A stretch of 64,000 nt of DNA from DMER64 sp049652385 (GCA_049652385.1 JBASDX010000008.1:1-64000), one strand, 5' to 3'; numbered from the stretch's first letter, positions 53,841 to 61,993 are shown. Made by a program: numbers and translations. The notes: generated by a model not told the origin, from the sequence alone.

Positions 53841-54601
53841 TAAAAGCAGTTATTGTCGAAAACGACAGATTACACGCCAAATCATTGGCAGATATGATTG
53901 AGGATTATTTTGATAATGTTCAATTGCTGGACATTTTCGATAACGTTCCTTCGGCTGCCTTGCATATTCCGGCCTTAAATCCGGACTTGCTCTTTTTGGA
54001 TATAGAGTTGGGTGCCCAATCAGGTTTTGATTTGCTGGATCAATTAAAGAAAAGGGATTTCGAGGTTATTTTTACTACAGCTTATCAACAATACGCTATT
54101 CAAGCCATAAAGATGTCAGCGCTGGATTATCTGGAAAAACCTATTGATCCGGAACAGTTGAAAAATGCCATGGCGCGTTATAGTCATAAAATACGCAGTA
54201 ACAATATTGAGAATTTGCTTCAGAATTTTTCCAGAGAAAAAGAATTGCAAAAAATTGCGTTGTATGATGGAAGCAGTTTTCTTTTTGTATCTCTCAGCCA
54301 TATTTTACGCTTGCAGTCGGATAATGCCTATACGTTGTTTTATTTCAAGGACAACGATAAGGTTAACAAGATGCTGGTTTCAAGGAACCTGGCTTACTAT
54401 GAAGATTTGTTTGAAGGAAGAGCCAGTTTTTACAGGGTCCATAACCAACATTTTGTCAACATCAATTATATTAAAAGATTGGTTCATGATAAAGGATTTA
54501 CCATCATTATGGAGGGTGACGAAACATCAACCGTCCCGGTAGCACGGGCTCGCCGGGACGGTTTCATTCGGTATTTAAGAAAAAACGGAATCCTTATTTA
54601 G
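53837..54601 (+). CDS. LytTR family response regulator
   Basis: A 254-aa cytosolic regulator. The receiver domain (about 1-120) has the phosphorylation site Asp55 in LLFLDIELG and a conserved Lys in YLEKPID. The LytTR DNA-binding domain is at about 150-250 (LQSDNAYTLFYF, FYRVHNQHFVNINYIKRL). It starts inside the stop of its kinase gene, so the two are made together. Its 3' end overlaps the convergent S9 hydrolase gene by 8 nt. Confidence 0.95.
   Translation: MIKAVIVENDRLHAKSLADMIEDYFDNVQLLDIFDNVPSAALHIPALNPDLLFLDIELGAQSGFDLLDQLKKRDFEVIFTTAYQQYAIQAIKMSALDYLEKPIDPEQLKNAMARYSHKIRSNNIENLLQNFSREKELQKIALYDGSSFLFVSLSHILRLQSDNAYTLFYFKDNDKVNKMLVSRNLAYYEDLFEGRASFYRVHNQHFVNINYIKRLVHDKGFTIIMEGDETSTVPVARARRDGFIRYLRKNGILI
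54530..54562 (+). other. GC-rich hairpin inside the end of the LytTR gene
   Basis: ACCGTCCCGG (54530-54539) pairs perfectly with CCGGGACGGT (54553-54562) with a 13-nt loop. It lies within coding sequence, 39 nt before the stop, and has no T-run. It may slow or end transcription from either side of this convergent pair, or be a by-product of coding. Confidence 0.4.
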
Positions 54602-55637
54602 CTTGAGTATGCCACGGTTCGTAGGCTGCACGTCGTAACTCGTTAATGTTTTTAAACGTTTTAGGTGGTTTCAGATATTTTGCCAGGAATTTGTAAATAT
54701 CAAAACGCATGGCACTGGCTGCTGCGTGGTCCATTCTGTCAAAGGAATGTCCTCCGGGTTCATCCTCAAATATTTTATATTCAAAAGACTTTCCTTCGGC
54801 CTTCAGCGCTTTTATCATATGTTCTACTTCCAGAGAATTTACGTCTTCGTCGCTGGTATTGGTATAAATGAGTAAAGGCGTCTGCAGTTTGGAAGCGTGC
54901 CAGGCCGGGGAGCGGCGGCGGTATTCTTCCACGTCTTGCTCCGGTGTTTTGCCGATATGGTAAGGAGCAGAAAAATAAGCACCGTACGAGGGACGTTTGT
55001 ACCCCAATCGGGCAATCAAATCGCTTACGGGTACCCCCGCATAGCCGCAAGCGTAATCTTTGGGATGCTGAAATAAGTTCATCAGCGTAATCATGCCTCC
55101 ATGGCTCCAGCCTATAATGCCGATGCGTGATTTATCCACGATGTCGTAATTTTCCACCATATAGTTGCGTCCGTACCAAACGTCGTCGTTTTCACGACCT
55201 CCGTAGTCAATGTCTTCGTACAGACCGCGTCCGTAACCGGTACTACCTCTGTATTCGGTGGCAATAACAATATAACCCTGAGCCATCAATTCACGGATGA
55301 TATGTGTGTGGTATGTTGTAAAATCACCATGAACACCACCGTGGGGCAATACAATGAGCGGGTACTTTTTTGCCGGATTGATGTCTTTGGGGACGAAAAT
55401 ATAGGACCAGATTTTCAGCGGATTGCCGGCACCTTGTCCGGTGGGGTTAGCTTCTTTCCAACGCGGTGTGGTAGGTATATACACCTTATCAATGTATGCC
55501 ACATCACCTACTTTGTGATACCACAATACATCGTCAATTTTTTTTGCAAGGCTTAACCCTTCATGGTCTACCCCCTGTGCTGTCAAGGACAACGCAGGAA
55601 ACAGAATCAGCAGTAAAAAAAATATATACTTTTTCAT
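54594..55637 (-). CDS. S9-type alpha/beta hydrolase peptidase, secreted
   Basis: A 347-aa protein with signal peptide (cleavage near LTAQG, residue 21) and a single alpha/beta hydrolase domain: nucleophile Ser in GWSHGG, Asp in NTSDEDVN and His in GGHSFDR. It lacks the N-terminal propeller of full-size S9 peptidases, so it may be an acyl-aminoacyl peptidase-like or esterase-like member. It is 2 nt downstream of the tricorn-like protease gene and surely co-transcribed with it, which favours a peptide substrate. Confidence 0.9.
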   Translation of the reverse strand: MKKYIFFLLLILFPALSLTAQGVDHEGLSLAKKIDDVLWYHKVGDVAYIDKVYIPTTPRWKEANPTGQGAGNPLKIWSYIFVPKDINPAKKYPLIVLPHGGVHGDFTTYHTHIIRELMAQGYIVIATEYRGSTGYGRGLYEDIDYGGRENDDVWYGRNYMVENYDIVDKSRIGIIGWSHGGMITLMNLFQHPKDYACGYAGVPVSDLIARLGYKRPSYGAYFSAPYHIGKTPEQDVEEYRRRSPAWHASKLQTPLLIYTNTSDEDVNSLEVEHMIKALKAEGKSFEYKIFEDEPGGHSFDRMDHAAASAMRFDIYKFLAKYLKPPKTFKNINELRRAAYEPWHTQAK

Positions 55638-55639
55638 AA

Positions 55640-58600
55640 TTACATAATTCTATCGGCCGGAGTCGCCGGAGCGGGCTTGTGGTATTTCAACTCTTCCAGC
55701 AGTACCTCAATGGCTTTGTTCAGTTGTGCGTCATTACCTAAATAATCTTCAAAAGGATTGATATCTACTTCAATATCCGGTTCTACTCCGTACCCTTCAA
55801 TAATCCATTCACCGTCCATGGAGTAGGAAGTAAAGAACGGTGTACGTACGTCTTGCCCGTCCAGGTAGCGTTTGGAGCCTGATATACCCACTATACCGCC
55901 CCATGTACGTGTTCCAATCAGTTTACCCAGGCCTGCTTTGCGGAAACCGTAAGGGAACAAGTCTCCGTCAGACATGGAATATTTGTCTATAAGGCATACT
56001 TTGGGCCCTATATGCGTTTCATTGGGAACGGGCAAATTGCTGCCGTGACGGTACATGCTCATACGATAGGCCTCCCGCATAAGCCTTTCCAGAATAATAG
56101 GAGACACGTTGCCACCGCCATTCATACGGTCATCTATGATAAGGGCTTTCTTATCCAATTGGGTGTAGAACAATTTGGTAAACATATCCAATCCGGGCAT
56201 GCCCATGTCCGGGATATGGATATAGCCAATCTGGCCGTCACTGGCTTTGTTGACTTTTTTGATATTATTCTGCACCCATTCGTAATATTCCAATTGCGAT
56301 TCATCAGCTATAGGTTTTACGTAGATGGTGCGTGCACCGGTTTGAGAAGGGGTGCTGTTCACTTTCAACGCCACGGTTTTATCTGCTTTCCCTACCAGAG
56401 CCTGATAAATAGTTGCCATATCAGCACAATCCATTCCGTCTACTTCAAGTACGTAATCACCCGCTTTTACATCAAGACCGCCTTCACGGAGCGGCGAACG
56501 CAGCGATTTATCCCAATTTTCTCCTTCGTAAATTTTTGTAATCTTGAACGCTCCGGAGGCGTCTTTGGCAAAGCGTGCTCCCAACAGTCCCAGTTTGATC
56601 CGTTCTGCCTCGGGTGTGTCTGAGGGAGAAGTCACATAACAATGGCCTACGTTTAATTCGCCAATCATTTCTCCGATGAGGTAAGTCAGGTCGTGACGAT
56701 GGCGAACATACGGCAGCAGGACCTCATATTTTTTTCGGATACCTTCCCAATCACGTCCGTGCATATTGGATACATAGAAATGGTCCCGGTATACGCGCCA
56801 CGTTTCGTGGAAAATCTGTTCCCATTCGGCTCTGAAATCTACAAAGGTTTTTACTTCTGCCAGGGATACTTTCTTATCCGATTTCCAGGTGGGTGCACCA
56901 ACAACGAACAAATCACGACCTTCCCGGATAAGCATTTTTTTGCCTTTTGGTGCATAGGCAAGCGCCATACCTTTGGTTACCGGTTTTACCTGCAGGTCAC
57001 TCATAGAGATTTTTTTAATTTCTCCACGTGTGGAAAAATACAAATCGCCGTCTACGGCTGCCAGCAATTGGTACATCCCGGCTTCCAAAGGCAAGGCCGA
57101 GGCACGTTCTACAATACCGTCCAAATCTATTTTGACAGCTATGGATTTTTCCGGCTCTTGTGGAAGTTTAGAGTTTTTTGCTTGTTTTTTTGCCGAGGCC
57201 GCCGGAGGCGGCGTTTTATTTTCTTCAGTGCCTTTGTATTCTGTAGCCTTTAAAGCTGTCGGGTCCGGTGTGCCTTTTGATAGCGGCAGTACAAAAACAT
57301 AGGACGAGACGTTGTAGGAAACGTTCCATTCCACCCGTGAATAGCTGGCTCTGAAATCTCTTGAAGAACTGAAAAACAAGTATTTTCCATCGTCAGAGAA
57401 AATGGAGGAATACGAATCGTACCAAGGTGTGGTGACAGGGTAAGAAATGTTGTCTGCCACATTGTACAAATAGACAACGCGCACCCTGTTTTCTGCTTGT
57501 GTGGAGTAAGTAATCCATTTACCGTCCGGGGATATATTATAACCCATGATACCGCTATAAGGCGTCTGCAATACTTTACGGGAAGTACCTGTTGCAGGAT
57601 CAGCATACCACAATTCACGTTTTTCTGTAGTAAAGTATAGTCCTTTTGAGTCCGGGGCCCAGGTGAGGTTATCGGGATATCCTTCTGTAAATTGAGTTAA
57701 AGAACGAGAGTTTTCCGGGTTGTCATAAGGCATGACATACAGTTGGTATTCACCGGATTTATCAGAAAACCAGGCTATTTGTTCACCATTAGGCGACCAA
57801 ACGGCGCCACGTTCGTGAACGCCGGGTGTACGGGTGAGGTTGTAGGTCACGCCTTCTGTTCCGGGAACAGAGAAAATATCTCCCCGTGCACCCAATAAAA
57901 TTTGTTCTCCGTTGGGAGAAAGAGAAAAGCCCCATGCACTACGGGAAACGTCCATCAAACGTGTACGTGCATACAATCCTTCATCGTTCAATTTGATGGT
58001 TACTTTTTCCAGCTTGCCGGTTGTTGTGGCGTAAGTGTAAATGTAACCTCCGTTTTCAAAGACTATGGTTTCTTTCCAGGCAGAGGGGAATTTGATGTCA
58101 TAGGTATCAAAATGTGTCACTTTTTCCGTGACTTTTCTCCCGGTATGGTAACGAAACAAGTTCATGACATCATCCCTGTCGGATATGAAATAAATGTATT
58201 CGCCTACCCACATGGGGAAAATATTTTGCGCATATGCTCCTTCATCGTCGGTAATGTTTTCCAGTTCGGTCGTCCCTAGTTTATGAATCCAAATATCGTC
58301 AGCCTGCCCTCCTTTGTAATACTTCCATGTCCTGAATTCCCGGAACATGCGGTTCAAAGCCAGATATTGTCCATCCGGAGAAAAAGAACAAAAACCTCCT
58401 TCTGTAGTAGGTATTTGTGTCAATTCACCTCCTTCTGCCGGAACAGTAAACAGATGAGCGCGCATACCGGAAAAACTGTACCAACGAGAACGGAGTATTA
58501 CCTGTTTGCCGTTAGGAGTCCATCCCATGACAATGTTGTTGGGACCCATCCGGTCTCCGATATTGTCTCTGTCCAGGGTAGCTGTATACGTAAGCCGTTT

Positions 58601-58900
58601 TGGTATTCCGCCTTCTGCCGGAATGGTATAGACTTCCGTGTTTCCATCGTATTGGCCGGTAAAAGCAATGGTGCGGCCATCGGGAGAGAACTTGGGAAAC
58701 ATCTCATAGCCTATGTGGGTTGTGAGTTTTGAGGCCGTGCCGCCTTCCAGGGGCACCGTATAAAGATCGCCGGCATAGGAAAAGGCAATGACACCGTCGC
58801 CCACGGCGGGGAAACGCAATAAACGCCCTTCCGTTTCTGTGCCTTGTACGATTGTAAAAGTGCTTAAAAGCAGAAAAGTTGTTAAGATTTTACATTTCAT
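55640..58900 (-). CDS. tricorn-like protease with S41 catalytic domain
   Basis: A 1086-aa exported protein with signal peptide (residues 1-20). The first 600 residues hold beta-propeller repeats of the PD40 kind (MFPKFSPDGRTIAFTGQYDG). Then come a linker with a Pro/Ala/Lys-rich patch, a helical bundle, a PDZ domain (about 815-880, VKAGDYVLEVDGMD) and a C-terminal S41-type domain with IIDDRMNGGGN, putative nucleophile Ser977 in MSDGDLFP and a Glu near 1040 in GYGVEPD. Tricorn of archaea cuts proteasome products to short peptides; here it probably acts in the periplasm. A 2-nt gap links it to the S9 hydrolase gene. Confidence 0.92.
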   Translation of the reverse strand: MKCKILTTFLLLSTFTIVQGTETEGRLLRFPAVGDGVIAFSYAGDLYTVPLEGGTASKLTTHIGYEMFPKFSPDGRTIAFTGQYDGNTEVYTIPAEGGIPKRLTYTATLDRDNIGDRMGPNNIVMGWTPNGKQVILRSRWYSFSGMRAHLFTVPAEGGELTQIPTTEGGFCSFSPDGQYLALNRMFREFRTWKYYKGGQADDIWIHKLGTTELENITDDEGAYAQNIFPMWVGEYIYFISDRDDVMNLFRYHTGRKVTEKVTHFDTYDIKFPSAWKETIVFENGGYIYTYATTTGKLEKVTIKLNDEGLYARTRLMDVSRSAWGFSLSPNGEQILLGARGDIFSVPGTEGVTYNLTRTPGVHERGAVWSPNGEQIAWFSDKSGEYQLYVMPYDNPENSRSLTQFTEGYPDNLTWAPDSKGLYFTTEKRELWYADPATGTSRKVLQTPYSGIMGYNISPDGKWITYSTQAENRVRVVYLYNVADNISYPVTTPWYDSYSSIFSDDGKYLFFSSSRDFRASYSRVEWNVSYNVSSYVFVLPLSKGTPDPTALKATEYKGTEENKTPPPAASAKKQAKNSKLPQEPEKSIAVKIDLDGIVERASALPLEAGMYQLLAAVDGDLYFSTRGEIKKISMSDLQVKPVTKGMALAYAPKGKKMLIREGRDLFVVGAPTWKSDKKVSLAEVKTFVDFRAEWEQIFHETWRVYRDHFYVSNMHGRDWEGIRKKYEVLLPYVRHRHDLTYLIGEMIGELNVGHCYVTSPSDTPEAERIKLGLLGARFAKDASGAFKITKIYEGENWDKSLRSPLREGGLDVKAGDYVLEVDGMDCADMATIYQALVGKADKTVALKVNSTPSQTGARTIYVKPIADESQLEYYEWVQNNIKKVNKASDGQIGYIHIPDMGMPGLDMFTKLFYTQLDKKALIIDDRMNGGGNVSPIILERLMREAYRMSMYRHGSNLPVPNETHIGPKVCLIDKYSMSDGDLFPYGFRKAGLGKLIGTRTWGGIVGISGSKRYLDGQDVRTPFFTSYSMDGEWIIEGYGVEPDIEVDINPFEDYLGNDAQLNKAIEVLLEELKYHKPAPATPADRIM

Positions 58901-58986
58901 AATATGTGGTTATTTAATGATCAGAACCGTAAAGTTAAAAAAGATGTCTACAAAGGCATAATTCTTTGTATATTTATACAAATTTT

Positions 58987-59439
58987 ATGGGAAAGATTAT
59001 GTCAAAGTTTTTCAAAGAATTCAAGGAGTTTGCCATCAAAGGCAACGTTATGGACATGGCCGTTGGTATCATTATTGGTGCGGCCTTTGGTAAAATTGTA
59101 TCCTCTTTGGTAGCAGATTTGTTAATGCCGCTGGTAGGTGCTTTGGTAGGAGGCGTGAATTTCACGGATTGGAAATGGACCATTGTGGGAGAAAGGACCA
59201 GTTTGCTGGACAAAGACATTATCATGCCGGCGGTAACGTTGAATTACGGCAATTTCATTCAGGTCCTTTTGGACTTTCTGATTATAGCCTTTTGTATTTT
59301 CCTTTTAATTAAAGGGTTGAATAAGCTCACGACTAAAAAGGGAGTGGAAGAGGTACCGGCTTCGGAACCTCCGGCAGAACCGGAACTTACCCGGGAAGAA
59401 GTCCTTTTGACGGAAATCCGTGATTTGCTGAAAAAGTAA
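58987..59439 (+). CDS. mscL: large-conductance mechanosensitive channel
   Basis: A 150-aa protein from the ATG at 58987; a second ATG at 58999 (MSKFFKEF) would give 146 aa and resembles the usual family start. The signature FAIKGNVMDMAVGIIIGAAFGKIVSSLV forms the pore helix, followed by a periplasmic loop, a second helix (FLIIAFCIFLLIKG) and a charged cytosolic helix. It opens on membrane tension to relieve osmotic shock. The element TATATTTATACA (58969-58980) just upstream is shared with the XRE gene. Confidence 0.96.
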   Translation: MGKIMSKFFKEFKEFAIKGNVMDMAVGIIIGAAFGKIVSSLVADLLMPLVGALVGGVNFTDWKWTIVGERTSLLDKDIIMPAVTLNYGNFIQVLLDFLIIAFCIFLLIKGLNKLTTKKGVEEVPASEPPAEPELTREEVLLTEIRDLLKK

Positions 59440-59450
59440 ACACCATCATA

Positions 59451-60380
59451 TCATAATTTGATGGCAAACTTTTTCAGTCGTGTATCCAGCAGGTCCGCGG
59501 GAATGATTTGCTTGATGGTGTCGGCTACGGCGTTAAGTAAGGCTTCTTTGTAAAAATCTTTGTAAACAATCAGAGAAATTTCACGTACAGGTGGAGGAGA
59601 CACTACCGGTCGGATGTGTTGTAACTGTCCCTGACTTAACATAGGAATATGTAATTGAGGGATAAGTGTATAGCCTCCGTTGGTATCTATGATACGTACC
59701 AGGTTATCGATACTTCCGGCTTCGTATATTTGTTTTTCGGCAGGCCCTTCGGGTGAGCAAAAATTAAAGATTTGGTCCCGTAAGCAATGTCCTTCCTGAA
59801 GGACCCACAAATGTTGCAGCGGCAACTCGGTTGCTGTCAATTCCGCTTTGGAATAATTGCTGTTTGTTGGCGATACGTAGGCAACAAATTTTTCATAATA
59901 CAACGGAATTTCCAGGATGTCCGGATCGAGCAGCGGGGTCGCTAAAAGACCGATGTCTATCTTTGCGTCTTTAATGTTGCGTATGATTTCTTCTGTACGC
60001 ATTTCAGAAATCTTGACCTCGCTTTTAGGAAAATCCTTTTTGAAATACGTTATGAATCCGGGTATAATATAAGGGGCTACGGTAGGAATGACAGCAAGGT
60101 TAAATTGTATTTCCAGGTTTTCTTTACCTTGTTGTACCAGATTTTGAAGCTCCCGGGATTGTTGTAATATCCTGTGAGCCTGCCGAATAACTTCAGCACC
60201 CAACGGAGTGGGCTCAATAGGTTGTTTGGTTCTGTCAAAAATCTTTACATCCAATTCATCTTCCAAACGGGCTACCATGGCGCTCAATGTAGGTTGAGAA
60301 ACGCGGCATGCTTCCGCTGCTTTTACAAAATGCCTGTGACGATCCAGGGCTATAATGTATTGGAGTTGTTGCAGAGTCAT
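59451..60380 (-). CDS. oxyR: LysR-type peroxide sensor OxyR
   Basis: A 309-aa regulator. The N-terminal winged HTH (about 1-60, MTLQQLQYIIALDRHRHFVKA) binds DNA. The C-terminal domain carries the redox pair Cys199 and Cys208 in GHCLRDQIFNFC, at the same positions as in E. coli OxyR, so it should be a true peroxide sensor. It is divergent from a peroxiredoxin gene across 133 nt that hold an OxyR-like operator. Confidence 0.95.
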   Translation of the reverse strand: MTLQQLQYIIALDRHRHFVKAAEACRVSQPTLSAMVARLEDELDVKIFDRTKQPIEPTPLGAEVIRQAHRILQQSRELQNLVQQGKENLEIQFNLAVIPTVAPYIIPGFITYFKKDFPKSEVKISEMRTEEIIRNIKDAKIDIGLLATPLLDPDILEIPLYYEKFVAYVSPTNSNYSKAELTATELPLQHLWVLQEGHCLRDQIFNFCSPEGPAEKQIYEAGSIDNLVRIIDTNGGYTLIPQLHIPMLSQGQLQHIRPVVSPPPVREISLIVYKDFYKEALLNAVADTIKQIIPADLLDTRLKKFAIKL

Positions 60381-60408
60381 AGATTTTTAGTTTTAGCAGA
60401 ACAAATAT

Positions 60409-60444
60409 ATAGAAATAATCTATATATCCATAGACAAAATCTGT
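60409..60444. promoter_or_regulatory. putative OxyR operator
   Basis: Four quarter-sites can be read: ATAG (60409-60412), CTAT (60420-60423), ATAG (60430-60433) and CTGT (60441-60444), with spacers of 7, 6 and 7 nt. The E. coli consensus is ATAG-N7-CTAT-N7-ATAG-N7-CTAT, so this copy has one base less in the middle and one substitution. The last quarter-site touches the -33 box of the peroxiredoxin promoter, the position expected for an activator, and the site lies 29 nt upstream of oxyR. Confidence 0.65.
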
Positions 60445-60475
60445 TTGACCGATAACCAACAGCCTTTTATCTTTG
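60444..60475 (+). promoter_or_regulatory. peroxiredoxin promoter (Bacteroidota -33/-7 type)
   Basis: TTTG (60444-60447) and TATCTTTG (60468-60475) are separated by exactly 20 nt, matching the TTTG/TAnnTTTG promoter of Bacteroidota. Transcription should start near 60482, giving a leader of about 32 nt before the ATG at 60514. It is the best full promoter match found in the window. Confidence 0.8.
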
Positions 60476-60513
60476 TGCTCAGAAAATAAATCAAAAATAT
60501 AATAACGAGAGTC

Positions 60514-61239
60514 ATGGAAAATATAAATAACTTAACAAATGTATATCCCATCCCCAGAATAGGGGAACCGGCACCAAAATTTAAAGCTATAACAACGCAG
60601 GGAGAAATCAATTTCCCGAATGACTATAAAGGAAAATGGGTTATTCTTTTCAGTCACCCTGCCGATTTTACACCTGTGTGTACGTCTGAGTTTATGACTT
60701 TTGCCTCTATGCAAGAAGAGTTTAAGGAGTTGAATACAGAACTTGTAGGATTATCGGTGGACGGGTTGTACAGCCACATTGCCTGGCTGCGGACCATCAA
60801 AGAGAAGATTGAGTACAAGGGTATGAAAGATGTTGAAGTAAAGTTCCCGCTTATTGAAGACATTACCATGGAAGTAGCCAATTTGTACGGAATGCTTCAA
60901 CCGGGAGAAAGCAATACCAAAGCAGTGAGAGCTGTATTCTTCATAGATCCGGAGGGCATAATCAGAACCATTATTTATTATCCTTTGTCATTAGGCCGGA
61001 ATTTTGATGAAATTAAAAGAGTATTGATTGGATTACAAACGGCCGATGCATTCAAAGTAGCCTTACCGGCAGACTGGCGTCCCGGAGACGACGTGATTGT
61101 TCCTACGGCAGGAACGTGCGACCAGGCAAAAAGCCGTGTAGACATTCCGGAAGAAGGTGTTACATGTTATGATTGGTTCTTCTGTACAAAGAAACTGGAA
61201 AAAGAGAAAGTAGAGAAGGCTTTGTGGAAAAAAGAATAA
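60514..61239 (+). CDS. peroxiredoxin, Prx6/archaeal-type
   Basis: A 241-aa cytosolic thiol peroxidase reducing hydrogen peroxide and organic peroxides. The peroxidatic Cys56 is in SHPADFTPVCTSEF, with a catalytic Arg later in the thioredoxin fold. Three more cysteines lie near the C-terminus: Cys202, Cys218 and Cys224. The Cys218/Cys224 spacing equals the C207/C213 pair of the archaeal peroxiredoxin ApTPx, suggesting the same two-disulfide cycle. It differs from the 190-aa AhpC type. It has an OxyR-like site and a good promoter upstream, and a terminator after. Confidence 0.93.
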   Translation: MENINNLTNVYPIPRIGEPAPKFKAITTQGEINFPNDYKGKWVILFSHPADFTPVCTSEFMTFASMQEEFKELNTELVGLSVDGLYSHIAWLRTIKEKIEYKGMKDVEVKFPLIEDITMEVANLYGMLQPGESNTKAVRAVFFIDPEGIIRTIIYYPLSLGRNFDEIKRVLIGLQTADAFKVALPADWRPGDDVIVPTAGTCDQAKSRVDIPEEGVTCYDWFFCTKKLEKEKVEKALWKKE

Positions 61240-61277
61240 GACATGTAAAACCTGCATAAAGGATTAAATCTGTTCGG

Positions 61278-61311
61278 GCGCGCAAACCAAGAGTGAATGC
61301 GCGCTTTTTTT
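61278..61311 (+). terminator. intrinsic terminator after the peroxiredoxin gene
   Basis: GCGCGCA (61278-61284) pairs with TGCGCGC (61298-61304), loop 13 nt, followed by seven T residues (61305-61311). It makes the peroxiredoxin gene monocistronic and separates it from the BFD-like gene. Confidence 0.88.
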
Positions 61312-61338
61312 ATTATTTTTGAGTAAAATATTGGTATT

Positions 61339-61524
61339 ATGGAAGAGGATATTCTCATTTGTTATTGCAACGAAGTCTACAAAAGCACAATCGTTCAGGC
61401 TATTAAAGACAAAAATCTGCAAACGGTAGAAGAAGTGGGCCAAGAAACGGGGGCCGGACAAGTATGCGGACAGTGCCAGGACGACATACAGATGTTATTG
61501 GATCAGGTACAAGCCGAAAACTGA
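61339..61524 (+). CDS. BFD-like [2Fe-2S] protein
   Basis: A 61-aa protein of the bacterioferritin-associated ferredoxin type. Cys8 and Cys10 (ICYCNEV) and Cys43 and Cys46 (QVCGQCQ) form a C-x-C...C-x2-C cluster-binding pattern. In proteobacteria Bfd releases iron from bacterioferritin; related stand-alone domains serve as small electron carriers. It could hand electrons or iron-sulfur units to neighbouring stress proteins. TATTTTTG at 61314-61321 is a possible -7 element. Confidence 0.88.
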   Translation: MEEDILICYCNEVYKSTIVQAIKDKNLQTVEEVGQETGAGQVCGQCQDDIQMLLDQVQAEN

Positions 61525-61556
61525 AAATCTCCAAAAAATATTTAAAATAATTAAGA

Positions 61557-61592
61557 TAAATGAACATATGTTCATTTAATTTGTTATCTTTG
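61557..61592 (+). promoter_or_regulatory. 22-bp perfect palindrome and -7 box upstream of the DUF5320 gene
   Basis: 61557-61578 is a perfect palindrome with half-site TAAATGAACAT. The core TGAACA-TATG... reading to TGTTCA resembles ArsR/SmtB-type operators. TATCTTTG (61585-61592) follows as a -7 box, so the palindrome covers the expected -33 position. Transcription should start near 61599, 25 nt before the ATG at 61624. A regulator bound here would control the DUF5320 gene. Confidence 0.75.
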
Positions 61593-61623
61593 TGCCGTAT
61601 TAACAAGATAAAAATATATTATT

Positions 61624-61953
61624 ATGCCAAGAGGAGATAGAACCGGACCTATGGGACAAGGTCCCATGACCGGAAGAAATTTAGGATTTTGTGCCGGGTA
61701 TGATACCCCGGGCATGGCCAGGAATTTTGGCCGTGGTATGGGATTCGGCCGAGGAATGAGCCGAGGAATAGGCCGAGGAATGGGATTTGGAATGCGTAGA
61801 GGTTTTGGACGCGGAGCCGGCTTTGCCTACGGATGGAATGCACCTATGACAAAAGAAGAAGAAATCCAATCGTTGAAAACAAGAGCGGAATTCTTGGATC
61901 AGAATCGTGCCGATATAACACGCAGGCTGGAAGAATTGGAAAAAGGCGAATAG
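61624..61953 (+). CDS. DUF5320 domain-containing protein
   Basis: A 109-aa protein. The start MPRGDRTGPMGQGPMTGR plus GFCAGYD is the DUF5320 signature. It is followed by a Gly/Arg/Met-rich repeat (FGRGMGFGRGMSRG..., residues about 37-70) and a short coiled-coil tail (EEEIQSLKTRAEFLDQNRADITRRLEELEKG, about 79-109). The function is unknown. In other anaerobes the family is found beside dinitrogenase iron-molybdenum cofactor-like (NifX/NafY) proteins, suggesting metal handling; no such gene is adjacent here. A palindrome precedes it and a terminator follows. Confidence 0.85.
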   Translation: MPRGDRTGPMGQGPMTGRNLGFCAGYDTPGMARNFGRGMGFGRGMSRGIGRGMGFGMRRGFGRGAGFAYGWNAPMTKEEEIQSLKTRAEFLDQNRADITRRLEELEKGE

Positions 61954-61993
61954 CCGGCTTCCTGGTAACAAGTCGAGTAGTATTTGAAAAAAT

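Noticed and set aside
56012..56623. 203-codon plus-strand frame
   Set aside because: It is antisense to the catalytic part of the tricorn-like protease.
61624..61953. nitrogenase-cofactor operon around the DUF5320 gene
   Set aside because: No NifX/NafY-like or Mrp-like ATPase gene is adjacent; the DUF5320 gene stands alone between a palindrome and a terminator.
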